From SYIM01 sp041182885 (lineage in GTDB: Bacteria > Pseudomonadota > Gammaproteobacteria > Burkholderiales > Burkholderiaceae_E), in NCBI GenBank assembly GCA_049423065.1, contig JBMSQB010000053.1, forward strand, positions 1 to 31,537: a DNA stretch of 31,537 nt. The letters are read 5' to 3'. The notes beneath the pieces were generated by a model that saw nothing but the letters and a program-made list of their open reading frames with translations, searched no databases and was not told the DNA's origin. Made by a program: the position numbers and the translations under genes. The number at the start of each line of letters is the position of its first letter. Positions within the stretch are counted from its first letter, which is position 1. Of this stretch, positions 1 to 7,765 are shown piece by piece.

Positions 1-143
1 TGCATCTCGAAGAGGGGCACTCCTGCTACATCCCAGGCGGCATGGTGCACAACGAAACCAGCATGTCGCTCGACTTCGAGGTGCTGGAAGTGCATTTGCC
101 CGCTGACCGCATGGGTACGGTGCCGGTGGCGGCACCGCGGTAA
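1..143 (+). CDS. Cupin-domain protein, C-terminal fragment (5' end outside window)
   Basis: The reading frame enters from the left edge (first full codon at 3) and stops with TAA at 141-143, leaving 46 residues. The fragment reads HLEEGHSCYIPGGMVHNETS and later contains LDFEVLEVHLP. The pattern G-x-x-x-x-IPGG-x-x-H, followed by alternating beta strands, is the second half of a small single-domain cupin barrel, where the H of MVH is usually a metal ligand. Many such proteins sit in aromatic-degradation clusters as minor ring-cleavage or accessory proteins, but the half carrying the first metal-binding motif is missing here, so no reaction can be assigned. It is convergent with the VOC gene at 188-823, and a stem-loop lies between the two stop codons. 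Cupin fold: fairly sure. Function: unknown. Confidence 0.6.
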   Translation, partial: HLEEGHSCYIPGGMVHNETSMSLDFEVLEVHLPADRMGTVPVAAPR

Positions 144-146
144 TCA

Positions 147-185
147 GGCGGGCGCCTGGCAAACCCGGTTCGTTTGCGGCCCGCC
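147..185. terminator. Stem-loop between convergent genes, candidate bidirectional terminator
   Basis: The 44-bp gap between the cupin stop (141-143) and the VOC stop (188-190) holds a nested perfect inverted repeat. The outer arms are GGCGGGC (147-153) and GCCCGCC (179-185). The inner arms are CAAAC (160-164) and GTTTG (172-176), around the loop CCGGTTC. No T-run follows on either strand, so a classical Rho-independent terminator is not proven, but the position is exactly where a shared one would be expected. Confidence 0.45.
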
Positions 186-187
186 CC

Positions 188-823
188 TCAGCTTCGCTGA
201 TCGGGAAGGTGGGCCGTCACGCGCGCAAGCCAGCCCTTGTCAGAACTCAGCGTGGCGAGCTCCGCCATCATTTCATCCCGCGTCTGGGTCCAGCGCTCGA
301 TCACGCGAACATCGTGGCCGTCGCCTTCCTGGTAGGTGTACTCCAGTCGAATGCCATTGGGATCAAAGAAATAGATCGACCATGATCCGGCGCCGACGTT
401 GACAGGCCCGATGACCGGCACCTGGTGGTCGTTCAAGCGGGCGAGCAACACCTCGAACTGCGCCTTCGTAGTCGTAAATGAACAGTGCTGCATCGCGGCC
501 ACGGCGTTCCGGTCGGCGGTACCCGTTGCACCTTTGGGCAATTCAAAGAACGCCACCATCGCATCACCCCCGGCATCGAAGAAATAGTGCCGCAGGTTTT
601 CGAACGGCGGGTTGCCGCGATTGAGTGGCCCTGCGCCAACCCCTGGTGGCACCTTGAGCGCGTGAATCAGCGGCATGCCCATGACCCGCGTATAAAAGTC
701 GATGGTCATTTTCATGTCGTCGGTGTTCAGCGCCAGATGGTGGACACCGCGGCTTGCCGGCTGGGCCGAATGGGTTGCGCGGGCTTGAAGGGGCAGTGTG
801 TCAGCCTGTGTCGGGGTATTCAT
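188..823 (-). CDS. VOC-superfamily metalloenzyme (glyoxalase/extradiol dioxygenase fold)
   Basis: A 211-residue protein with two vicinal-oxygen-chelate modules (about residues 26-95 and 110-165). The expected four metal-ligand positions can all be placed: GVHHLAL near the start of module one (H28 or H29), E94 at its end (AFFELP), H113 opening module two (MQHCSF) and E161 at its end (IRLEYTY). The FDPNGIRLEY stretch is typical of the family, whose members include extradiol ring-cleaving dioxygenases, glyoxalases and epimerases. The substrate cannot be read from sequence. ATG at 823 is preferred over an upstream in-frame start at 862 because 862 would overlap the preceding dioxygenase gene, and an AGGA-containing ribosome-binding site precedes 823. 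It lies 16 bp downstream of the TauD-family gene, so the two are probably co-transcribed. The C-terminal 45 residues extend beyond the fold. Confidence 0.75.
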   Translation of the reverse strand: MNTPTQADTLPLQARATHSAQPASRGVHHLALNTDDMKMTIDFYTRVMGMPLIHALKVPPGVGAGPLNRGNPPFENLRHYFFDAGGDAMVAFFELPKGATGTADRNAVAAMQHCSFTTTKAQFEVLLARLNDHQVPVIGPVNVGAGSWSIYFFDPNGIRLEYTYQEGDGHDVRVIERWTQTRDEMMAELATLSSDKGWLARVTAHLPDQRS

Positions 824-839
824 GAGAGATATCCTGGTG

Positions 840-1667
840 CTAATGGGGAACGTCACCCGCAAGCGTGATCCGGTGCATGATTCTGCGATAGCCGTGATAG
901 TCGTTTACCGGATTGTGCATGGCACACCGGTTATCCCACAACGCCACCGAACCCGGCTGCCAGCTGAACCGGCAGGTGAATTCGGGTCGTACCTGATGCT
1001 CGAACAGATAACGGAGGAGGCCAGCGCTCTCACCGTCTGTCCAGCCCGCAAAGCGAACCGTGTGCGCCGGATTGACATAGAGCGCCTTGCGACCGGTCTC
1101 GGGATGCGTTCGAACAACCGGATGTTCGGAGGTGAAATCGCGACGCGACTCCGCCCCGTCGGTCTTGACCCGATCTTCCCGTGTGCGCGTGACGTCGGCT
1201 TTTGCGGAGGAATTGACCGCACGCAGGCCGTTCAACAGCGTGCGCAGCCCGTCGGACAGGTTGTCATAGGCGGCGTACATGCTTGAAAACAGGGTATCGC
1301 CCCCGAACGGCGGCAGTTCGCGTGCGATGAGCATGGATGCCATGGGCGGCCGCTCGAGGTAAACCGTATCGGAGTGCCAGACCGCTCCGAACGCATTGCG
1401 TTCGTGCTCCAGTTTTTTCACCTCGATGATGTGGGGGAAGTCGGGCAGCCCCTTGACCATGGGGTATTCCACGGGCTCGCCAAAGTGTTCGGCAAAGCGC
1501 ATGAATTCGGCGGGCGGCAGATCCTGATCTCGAAAAAACAGCACCTGATGCTCGAGCCAGAGTTTGCGCAACTGCTCGAAAGCACCAGCATCGCCCAGCG
1601 CCCCGCGCAGATCGAACCCGATGACTTCCGCGCCGATAGCGCCGGCAATTTTTCTGAAGCGAATCAT
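840..1667 (-). CDS. TauD/TfdA-family Fe(II)/2-oxoglutarate dioxygenase
   Basis: A 275-residue protein of normal family length. Members couple 2-oxoglutarate decarboxylation to hydroxylation of a substrate, often releasing sulfite from a sulfonate (TauD) or cleaving an aryloxyalkanoate ether (TfdA). The iron facial triad is visible: H98 and D100 in VWHSDTVY, and distal H251 in DNRCAMHNPV. Arginines of RRIMHR (261-266) are in place to bind 2-oxoglutarate. The N-terminal LEHQVLFFRDQDL is also typical. ATG at 1667 is chosen over an upstream TTG at 1721, because the extra 18 residues do not resemble the family and a purine-rich AGGAAAGG lies upstream of 1667. It is followed closely by the VOC gene and is divergent from the livK operon. 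Whether the substrate is a sulfonate, an ether or a carboxylate is not decidable here. Confidence 0.85.
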   Translation of the reverse strand: MIRFRKIAGAIGAEVIGFDLRGALGDAGAFEQLRKLWLEHQVLFFRDQDLPPAEFMRFAEHFGEPVEYPMVKGLPDFPHIIEVKKLEHERNAFGAVWHSDTVYLERPPMASMLIARELPPFGGDTLFSSMYAAYDNLSDGLRTLLNGLRAVNSSAKADVTRTREDRVKTDGAESRRDFTSEHPVVRTHPETGRKALYVNPAHTVRFAGWTDGESAGLLRYLFEHQVRPEFTCRFSWQPGSVALWDNRCAMHNPVNDYHGYRRIMHRITLAGDVPH

Positions 1668-1755
1668 GGATGGGATGTGCCTTTCCTGCTGCGATCGAAA
1701 CCACGCTCCGATACTACCCAAGTTCTCGCTGAAACGGGCCGGCAGTCCTGCTCAG

Positions 1756-1784
1756 TTGCGCGTCCGCCCCCTCCCCCCTATAGT
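1756..1784 (+). promoter_or_regulatory. Candidate sigma70 promoter of the liv-type operon
   Basis: In the 190-bp divergent gap between the TauD-family gene and livK, TTGCGC (1756-1761) and TATAGT (1779-1784) are separated by 17 bp. The -10 matches consensus at five of six positions and the -35 at three. Transcription would start near 1791, leaving a leader of about 65 nt before the ATG at 1858. The rest of the gap is C-rich with no clear second promoter for the minus-strand genes. Confidence 0.45.
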
Positions 1785-1857
1785 CAACGTCGGTCTTTTC
1801 AGGACGTTCGTATTCGGCGCCGTCCGGCCCATCCCCACCCACCGACCAGGAGCCTTC

Positions 1858-3015
1858 ATGACACCGGTTCGTCAACTCGCCCTGAAACTCAGCGCGCTCG
1901 CCATCGCGGCCGGAATGTCCGCCACCGCCCTCGCCCAGGAAATCCGCATCGGCCTCACCGGCACCTTCACCGGACCCAATGCCTCGGTCGGCATTCCTTA
2001 TCGCAACACGGCTGAAATCTATCCGCCAACCCTGGGCGGCATGCCGGCGCGCTGGATCGTGCTGGACGACGGCGGCGATCCCACGGCTGGAATCAAGAAC
2101 GCCCGCCGCTTTGTTGACGAGGACAAGGTCGATGCCATCGTGGGGTCCACCTCGACACCGGTGGCCACCGCCATGTTCGACATCGCGAGCGAATCGCGCA
2201 CCCTGCAGATCGCCATGGCACCGGTGGCGATTCCCGCCGGCAAGGCAGCATGGCTCTTCAACATTCCGCAGCCGGTGCCACTGATGGTCTCTGCCATCGT
2301 GGAGGACATGAAGCGGCGCGGCATCAAGACGGCCGCGTACATCGGCTATGCCGATGGCTGGGGTGACCTCAACTGGAACGGATTCAGCAAGCTTGCCGCC
2401 GACGCAGGCATCAAGGTGGTGGCCACCGAGCGCTTCAACCGCACCGACACATCCGTCACCGGGCAGGCACTCAAGCTGTTCTCAGCCTCGCCGGGCGCGG
2501 TGTTTGTCGGCGCCTCTGGCACCCCGGCCGTACTGCCCCACGTCAGCATCAAGGACCTGGGGTTCAAGGGGCCCATCTATCACACCCACGGCGCAGTCGC
2601 TGGGGCATTCATCCAGTCGGGGGGCAAGGCGGTCGAGGGGGCATTGATGCCGACCGGGCCGATGGTGGTGACAGCCGACCTGCCTGAGTCCAATCCCATC
2701 CGGAAGGTGTCGACCGATTTCATTGCCCGCTACCAGGCTAAATGGGGCCCCGGTGCAGTGACCCCGTTTGCGGGCTATGCGTGGGATGCCTACCTGCTGC
2801 TCGATGCCGCCGTTGCCTCCGCTGCCAAGTCAGGTGCCAAACCCGGTACCCCGCAATTTCGCGCCGCGCTTCGCGACGCGATGATCGCTGGCAAAGAGGT
2901 GGTGGGCACCAACGCGGTCTACAAGCACACCGACGCCGACCGCTATGGCGTCGATGAGCGCGGTCGCGTACTGGTCGAAGTCAAGGGCGGCGCATTCCGG
3001 CTCTACAAGCCCTGA
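1858..3015 (+). CDS. LivK-type ABC transporter substrate-binding protein
   Basis: A 385-residue periplasmic receptor of the hydrophobic/branched-chain amino acid (HAAT) importer family. Residues 1-26 form a signal peptide (basic start, alanine-rich core, ALA before the mature QEIRIGLTGTF). The opening IRIGLTGTFTGPNASVG and VLDDGGDPTAGIKNARRFV are standard for the type I binding-protein fold (Peripla_BP_6). In Burkholderiales such receptors often bind aromatic or short carboxylic acids rather than amino acids, so the name livK would overstate specificity. ATG 1858 is chosen because AGGAG (1848-1852) lies just upstream and the signal peptide begins there; the frame is open further upstream but that part has no protein-like character. 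It opens an operon with the matching permeases, ATPases, a thiolase and an acyl-CoA ligase, which suggests the ligand is a carboxylate that is then CoA-activated. Confidence 0.88.
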   Translation: MTPVRQLALKLSALAIAAGMSATALAQEIRIGLTGTFTGPNASVGIPYRNTAEIYPPTLGGMPARWIVLDDGGDPTAGIKNARRFVDEDKVDAIVGSTSTPVATAMFDIASESRTLQIAMAPVAIPAGKAAWLFNIPQPVPLMVSAIVEDMKRRGIKTAAYIGYADGWGDLNWNGFSKLAADAGIKVVATERFNRTDTSVTGQALKLFSASPGAVFVGASGTPAVLPHVSIKDLGFKGPIYHTHGAVAGAFIQSGGKAVEGALMPTGPMVVTADLPESNPIRKVSTDFIARYQAKWGPGAVTPFAGYAWDAYLLLDAAVASAAKSGAKPGTPQFRAALRDAMIAGKEVVGTNAVYKHTDADRYGVDERGRVLVEVKGGAFRLYKP

Positions 3016-3025
3016 CCGAGGCCGC

Positions 3026-4069
3026 TTGAACGCAACGATCGCCACCCTGCTGGTCCAGGACGGTCTCACCAGTGGCCTGATTTACGCGCTGCTCGCGGTC
3101 TCGATCGTCCTGGTGTTTCTGGTGACGCGGGTGCTCTGGGTGCCGGCGGGCGATATGGTCGCCTTTGCTGCGCTCACCATGAGCCTGCTGCGCCAGGGGA
3201 TCGCACCCAACACCGTGTGGTTGCTTGCCGGCCTGGGTCTGCTCGCAGTGATCGTGCAGGCATGGCGCTGCCACAGGAGCGGCGAGTGGCGGTCGCTGCG
3301 CGGCGTGTTGCTGCTTGCGCTGCTGCCCCCGTTGCTCGGCTATGTGATCACGCGGAGCGGGCTCGCGGGCGCGGAGGCGCCAGTGCTCGTGCATGCGTTG
3401 ATCACGCTGCTGCTGGTCGCGCCGATGGCGCCGCTTCTTTACCTCACCGCTTTCCGGCCACTGACCGAAGCCAGCGTATTGGTCAAACTGATTGCCGCGG
3501 TCGCCGCGCACTACATGCTGGTGGGGTTCGGCCTGTTCTTTTTCGGTGCCGAAGGGCTGCGTACTCCGCCGTTCATCAGCGGCCGGCTGGATGTGGGGAT
3601 CACCACCCTGTCCTGGCACCTTCTGCTCTCGCTTGCGGTCTCGCTTGTCATGATCGCTGGGCTCTGGATCTTTTTCGAGCGCACGCTTTGGGGCAAGGCA
3701 CTGCGCGCCACCGCAATCAACCGGTTCGGCGCCCGCCTGGTGGGCATTCGCACCGAACGCGCCGGCCTGCTCGCATTCGGAATTGCCGGCCTGATTGGCG
3801 CGCTGTCGGGGCTGATGATCGGTCCCATCGCCACCATCTACTACGACTCGGGCTTTCTCATCGGTCTCAAGGCATTTATCGGTGTGGTGTGTGCGGCAAT
3901 GGCCAGCTTTCCGGTGGCGGTGCTGGGCGCGCTCGCAGTGGGCGTCTTCGAAGCGTTTGCATCGTTCTTTGCCTCGGCGCTCAAGGAAGCCATCGTATTC
4001 GTGCTGCTGGTGCCCATACTCCTCTGGCGTTCGCTCACCGACCACTCGCTTCATGGCGAGGACGACTGA
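3026..4069 (+). CDS. LivH-type ABC transporter permease
   Basis: A 347-residue polytopic membrane protein starting with LVQDGLTSGLIYALLAVSIVL in slightly varied family form and containing the conserved cytoplasmic loop GKALRATAINRFGARLVGI that docks on the ATPase. It forms the channel with the LivM half of the next gene. It is longer than the usual LivH (about 290-310) because of an extra hydrophobic stretch around residues 75-150. The start is assigned to TTG 3026, which lies 6 nt after GAGG (3017-3020) and 10 bp after the livK stop. An ATG at 2945 would lie deep inside livK. The stop is 2 bp before the next ATG, so translation is probably coupled. Confidence 0.85.
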   Translation: MNATIATLLVQDGLTSGLIYALLAVSIVLVFLVTRVLWVPAGDMVAFAALTMSLLRQGIAPNTVWLLAGLGLLAVIVQAWRCHRSGEWRSLRGVLLLALLPPLLGYVITRSGLAGAEAPVLVHALITLLLVAPMAPLLYLTAFRPLTEASVLVKLIAAVAAHYMLVGFGLFFFGAEGLRTPPFISGRLDVGITTLSWHLLLSLAVSLVMIAGLWIFFERTLWGKALRATAINRFGARLVGIRTERAGLLAFGIAGLIGALSGLMIGPIATIYYDSGFLIGLKAFIGVVCAAMASFPVAVLGALAVGVFEAFASFFASALKEAIVFVLLVPILLWRSLTDHSLHGEDD

Positions 4070-4071
4070 GC

Positions 4072-5841
4072 ATGCGCGTCCCCGCTCATCACATTCCCGC
4101 GCTCGTGGTGGGCGCGATGATCGTGCTGGCACCGTGGGTCATGCCGGTCTGGGTGGTCACGCTGCTGGGCTATATCGGGCTCAATGCCATTGTCTGCCTG
4201 GGACTGGTGCTGCTCACAGGCATGGTGGGCATCACCTCGTTCGGACAGGCGGCCTTCGTTGGACTGGGCGCCTATGTGTCAGCACTCTGTGTGCTCGGAT
4301 TCGGCGTCTCGCCCTGGCTCACGCTGCCAGCGGCACTTGCCGCGAGCGGGCTCGCAGGCGCACTGATTGGCTGGCTCACCATCCGGCTTTCCGGTCACTA
4401 TCTGGTCCTGGGCACGATGGCCTGGGGCCTGGGACTCTTCTACCTGTTTGGCAATCTGCAGGGACTGGGCGGCTTCAACGGCATTGCCGGCGTCCCCAGG
4501 CTGGAGGCGGCCGGTCTCAGTCTGGTTGAACCCGCACCCTTCATGCTGCTGGTCTGGGCAGTGCTCGCGGTGCTGCTTGCGGGGACGACCATCCTGATCA
4601 ACAGCCGGGCCGGACGCGCGATCCGTGCCCTCCGCGATCCGGTCATGGTTGAAAGTTTCGGCGTGCAGTCAGCCACGCTCAAACTCAAGGTCTTCGTGGT
4701 GGCCGCGCTTTTTGCCGGGCTCGCGGGCTGGCTGCATGCCCACTATCTGGGGCATGTCAGCCCGAGTCCATTCGGTATCAATGCGTCGGTCGACTATCTG
4801 TTCATGGCGGTGATTGGCGGCACGGGATCACCTGCCGGCGCGGTGCTGGGCCCGGCAGTGGTGGAATCGCTTCGCACGCTGCTTCGCGACGCGGTGCCGG
4901 CGCTCAAGGGCGTGGGCGGCAATTTCGAGGCGATCGTGTTCGGGGCGCTGGTCATTCTGCTTTTGCAGCGCGCAAGCGGCGGACTCGCTCCCTACCTGTC
5001 GCGCTGGTTGCCGCAACGCCCGCCAGCGCGCGCGCCCGCCGTGGCTCAACCCCTGGCACGGCGCTCGCTCCCCGCCACGGGCAGCGCGCTTCTCGAGGTT
5101 CGCGGTCTGGGCAAGCGGTTTGGTGGGCTGGTGGCGCTTCAGGGGGTGAGCTTCGACGTTCGCGCGGGCGAGATCGTCGCGCTGATCGGACCCAATGGCG
5201 CGGGAAAGAGCACGCTTTTCAATCTGGTGACCGGCGTGCTGCCGCCGTCGGAGGGTCACGTGTTGCTCCAGGGCACACGCATCGAGACCCGCACGCCGCG
5301 CGCCATCGCCGCGCTTGGCGTGGCGCGTACCTTTCAGCATGTACGCCTGCGTCCCACCATGACCTGTCTCGAAAACGTTGCCATCGGCGCCTGGCTGCGC
5401 GGCCGCTCGGGCGTGCTGGCGGGCGCACTGGCGCTTTCCCGCCGTGAAGATGCGCAGAGCCTCTTCGAAGCGCAGCGTCAACTCGACCGCGTGGGGCTGG
5501 GCGCTCAGGCGGATGCACCGGCGGGAAGTCTTGCACTGGGGAGCCAACGGGTGCTTGAAATCGCACGCGCGCTGGCCGCCGATCCATCGCTGCTCATGCT
5601 CGACGAACCCGCGGCAGGCCTTCGCCTGCAGGAGAAACAGGCGCTTGCCGCGCTGCTGCGCGAGCTCAAATCACAGGGCGTCACGGTCCTGGTCGTTGAA
5701 CACGACATGGACTTCGTCATGAATCTGGTGGACCGGGTGGTGGTGCTGCAGTTCGGCACCAGGATCGCCGAGGGCACGCCCGACGAGGTCCGTCGCGACC
5801 CGCGCGTGATTGAAGCTTATCTGGGTGGACTGGACGACTGA
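4072..5841 (+). CDS. LivM-LivG fusion: ABC permease and ATPase in one chain
   Basis: A 589-residue protein joining two normally separate HAAT subunits. Residues 1-320 are a LivM permease (SFGQAAFVGLGAY, then the ATPase-docking loop GRAIRALRDPVMVESFGV). A proline/alanine-rich linker (about 322-345) leads to a LivG ATPase. This half has Walker A GPNGAGKST (373-381), Walker B LLMLDEP (D511, E512) and the H-loop VVEHDMDFVM. The ABC signature is LALGSQR (487-493) where LivG proteins usually have LSYGQQR, so the glycine is kept but the serine and first glutamine differ. This type of fusion is recurrent in Burkholderiales. The ATG is 2 bp after livH and the stop overlaps the livF start (TGATG). Confidence 0.9.
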   Translation: MRVPAHHIPALVVGAMIVLAPWVMPVWVVTLLGYIGLNAIVCLGLVLLTGMVGITSFGQAAFVGLGAYVSALCVLGFGVSPWLTLPAALAASGLAGALIGWLTIRLSGHYLVLGTMAWGLGLFYLFGNLQGLGGFNGIAGVPRLEAAGLSLVEPAPFMLLVWAVLAVLLAGTTILINSRAGRAIRALRDPVMVESFGVQSATLKLKVFVVAALFAGLAGWLHAHYLGHVSPSPFGINASVDYLFMAVIGGTGSPAGAVLGPAVVESLRTLLRDAVPALKGVGGNFEAIVFGALVILLLQRASGGLAPYLSRWLPQRPPARAPAVAQPLARRSLPATGSALLEVRGLGKRFGGLVALQGVSFDVRAGEIVALIGPNGAGKSTLFNLVTGVLPPSEGHVLLQGTRIETRTPRAIAALGVARTFQHVRLRPTMTCLENVAIGAWLRGRSGVLAGALALSRREDAQSLFEAQRQLDRVGLGAQADAPAGSLALGSQRVLEIARALAADPSLLMLDEPAAGLRLQEKQALAALLRELKSQGVTVLVVEHDMDFVMNLVDRVVVLQFGTRIAEGTPDEVRRDPRVIEAYLGGLDD

Positions 5842-6548
5842 TGACGGCGCTTCTCGAGGTGACGGATCTGCATGTGGCCTACGGCAAGGTGGAGGCCGTC
5901 CGGGGCATTTCGCTCTCGGTGCCCGAAGGCGGCGTGGTGGCAATCGTGGGGCCGAACGGGGCCGGGAAGTCCAGCATGCTGAATGCGCTGGCGGGCGCGC
6001 TCCCAGCCAGCGGCGAGGTGCGCTATGCAGGCCGCAGCCTCGCGGGTCTGCCGGTCGAAGACCGGGTGGCTGCAGGCCTCTGCCTGGTGCCCGAGCGGCG
6101 CGAACTGTTTGCCGATATGACCGTGGCAGACAACCTCGAGCTGGGTGCGTTTCTTGCGCGCAGCCACCGCCGCGACAACCTCGACTGGGTGCTCACGGTG
6201 TTCCCGCGACTGCGCGAGCGGCTGCAGCAAAAGGCCGGCACCCTGTCGGGGGGCGAACAACAGATGCTTGCACTCGGGCGCGCCCTGCTCTCCGCGCCCC
6301 GCCTCCTGATGCTGGACGAACCTTCGCTAGGCCTCGCGCCTCTGATTGTTCGCGAGATTTTTCGGGTGGTGCGGCAACTGCGTGAGCGCGGCGTGTCGTT
6401 ACTCATCGTCGAGCAGAACGCGCGCGTGGCGCTCCAGGTGGCCGACCACGCGTACGTCATTGAAAACGGCAGCGTCGCACTCTCGGGACCAGCCGGTGAA
6501 CTGGCTCGCGACCCACGCGTTGCCGCGGCCTACCTGGGCGCCGCCTGA
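5841..6548 (+). CDS. LivF-type ABC transporter ATP-binding protein
   Basis: A 235-residue ATPase, normal length for LivF, the second nucleotide-binding subunit of the HAAT importer. Walker A is GPNGAGKSS (37-45), the signature is a consensus LSGGEQQ (135-141), Walker B is LLMLDEP (D159, E160) and the H-loop is LLIVEQNARVAL. The family hallmark VPERRELFADMTVADNLELG is present. Its ATG (5841-5843) overlaps the preceding TGA by one base, so it is translationally coupled to the LivM-LivG fusion. It completes a full transporter with the two preceding permease genes and the receptor at 1858. Confidence 0.92.
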   Translation: MTALLEVTDLHVAYGKVEAVRGISLSVPEGGVVAIVGPNGAGKSSMLNALAGALPASGEVRYAGRSLAGLPVEDRVAAGLCLVPERRELFADMTVADNLELGAFLARSHRRDNLDWVLTVFPRLRERLQQKAGTLSGGEQQMLALGRALLSAPRLLMLDEPSLGLAPLIVREIFRVVRQLRERGVSLLIVEQNARVALQVADHAYVIENGSVALSGPAGELARDPRVAAAYLGAA

Positions 6549-6559
6549 CTGGAGCTCCA

Positions 6560-7765
6560 ATGACCGAAATTGCCATTCCCTACGGGGCCTACTGGTCGAC
6601 ACCCTTTGCGCGTTGGCAGGGGGCGCTTGCGCATCTGCACAGCGTTCGGTTTGCCGCGCATGTCACAACGCAGGCGCTTGCTCGCCGTGGCCTGGCGGTT
6701 GAAGCGTTTGACTACGGCGTGCTGGGCATCACCGTGCCTCAGCGGGCGAGCTTCTACGGCCTGCCCTGGCTCGCAGGCATGATCGGTGCGCCATCGCTGG
6801 CCGGGCCCACCATCAGTCAGGCATGCGCCACCGGCGCTCGCGTTCTGCGTGCCGCAGCCTCGGAAATCATCGAGGGCGCAGCCACCACCGCGCTGGTGGT
6901 CACCACCGACCGCACCTCGAACGGACCACACCTTTACTATCCCGCGCCCGACGGACCCGGCGGCACTGGCGAGCATGAAAACTGGATTCTTGACAACTTC
7001 GAGCGCGACCCCTGGGCCGACCTTGCCATGGTCGATACCGCCGACCGGGTGGCCGCCCGACACGGCATCAGCACCGCGCGCCAGCACGACGTGGTGCTTG
7101 AGCGCTATGCCCAGTATTCGGAAGCAGTTGCCAACGACAGCGCTTTTTTGAAGCGCTTCATGGATCTGCCATTCGAGGTGCCCGACGCCCGGATGAAGCG
7201 CGTACGCACCACGCTCGCAGGCGACGAAGGGATTCACCCCACCTCGGCAGACAAGCTTGCGAAGCTGTCCCCGGTTCGCCAGGACGGCAGCGTCACCTTC
7301 GGCGGACAGACGCATCCCGCTGATGGGTCGGCGGGCATCGTGGTGACCACGCCTCACCGCGCCCGTGAACTGTCGTCCAACCCGTCGATCGCGATTCGAA
7401 TCCTCGCCTTTGGACAGTCGCGAGTGGAAAAGGGCTACATGCCCGAAGCGCCGGTGCCGGCCGCACGACAGGCGCTTGAGCGCGCCGGGCTCAGCATCGC
7501 CGATATCGATGTCATCAAGACCCATAATCCATTTGTGGTGAACGACATCGTGCTTGCAGACGCCTTCGGGATCCCCACCCATCGCATGAACCGCTTCGGA
7601 TGCTCGCTGGTGTGGGGACATCCGCAGGCACCCACCGGACTTCGCGCCATCATCGAGCTGATTGAAGAACTGGCCATGCGCGGCGGCGGCCAGGGCCTGT
7701 TCACCGGCTGCGCGGCCGGCGACACCGGCATGGCGGTGGTGATCCGTGTCGGAGACGGCGCTTGA
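6560..7765 (+). CDS. Thiolase-family protein, SCP2/SCPx-like
   Basis: A 401-residue member of the thiolase superfamily. The acyl-accepting cysteine is C89 in SQACATGARV, the histidine of the GHP motif is H354 (LVWGHPQAPTG) and the second catalytic cysteine is C384 (FTGCAAGDTG). The usual NEAF motif is replaced by HNPF (H322), which recalls the HDCF variant of sterol-carrier-protein-type thiolases rather than classical acetoacetyl-CoA thiolases. The likely chemistry is CoA-dependent cleavage or condensation of a 3-ketoacyl-CoA, possibly with a bulky substrate. It lies 11 bp after livF and overlaps the acyl-CoA ligase start. This suggests that an imported acid is activated by the ligase and shortened by this enzyme, but no acyl-CoA dehydrogenase or hydratase is in the same operon. 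Confidence 0.8.
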   Translation: MTEIAIPYGAYWSTPFARWQGALAHLHSVRFAAHVTTQALARRGLAVEAFDYGVLGITVPQRASFYGLPWLAGMIGAPSLAGPTISQACATGARVLRAAASEIIEGAATTALVVTTDRTSNGPHLYYPAPDGPGGTGEHENWILDNFERDPWADLAMVDTADRVAARHGISTARQHDVVLERYAQYSEAVANDSAFLKRFMDLPFEVPDARMKRVRTTLAGDEGIHPTSADKLAKLSPVRQDGSVTFGGQTHPADGSAGIVVTTPHRARELSSNPSIAIRILAFGQSRVEKGYMPEAPVPAARQALERAGLSIADIDVIKTHNPFVVNDIVLADAFGIPTHRMNRFGCSLVWGHPQAPTGLRAIIELIEELAMRGGGQGLFTGCAAGDTGMAVVIRVGDGA

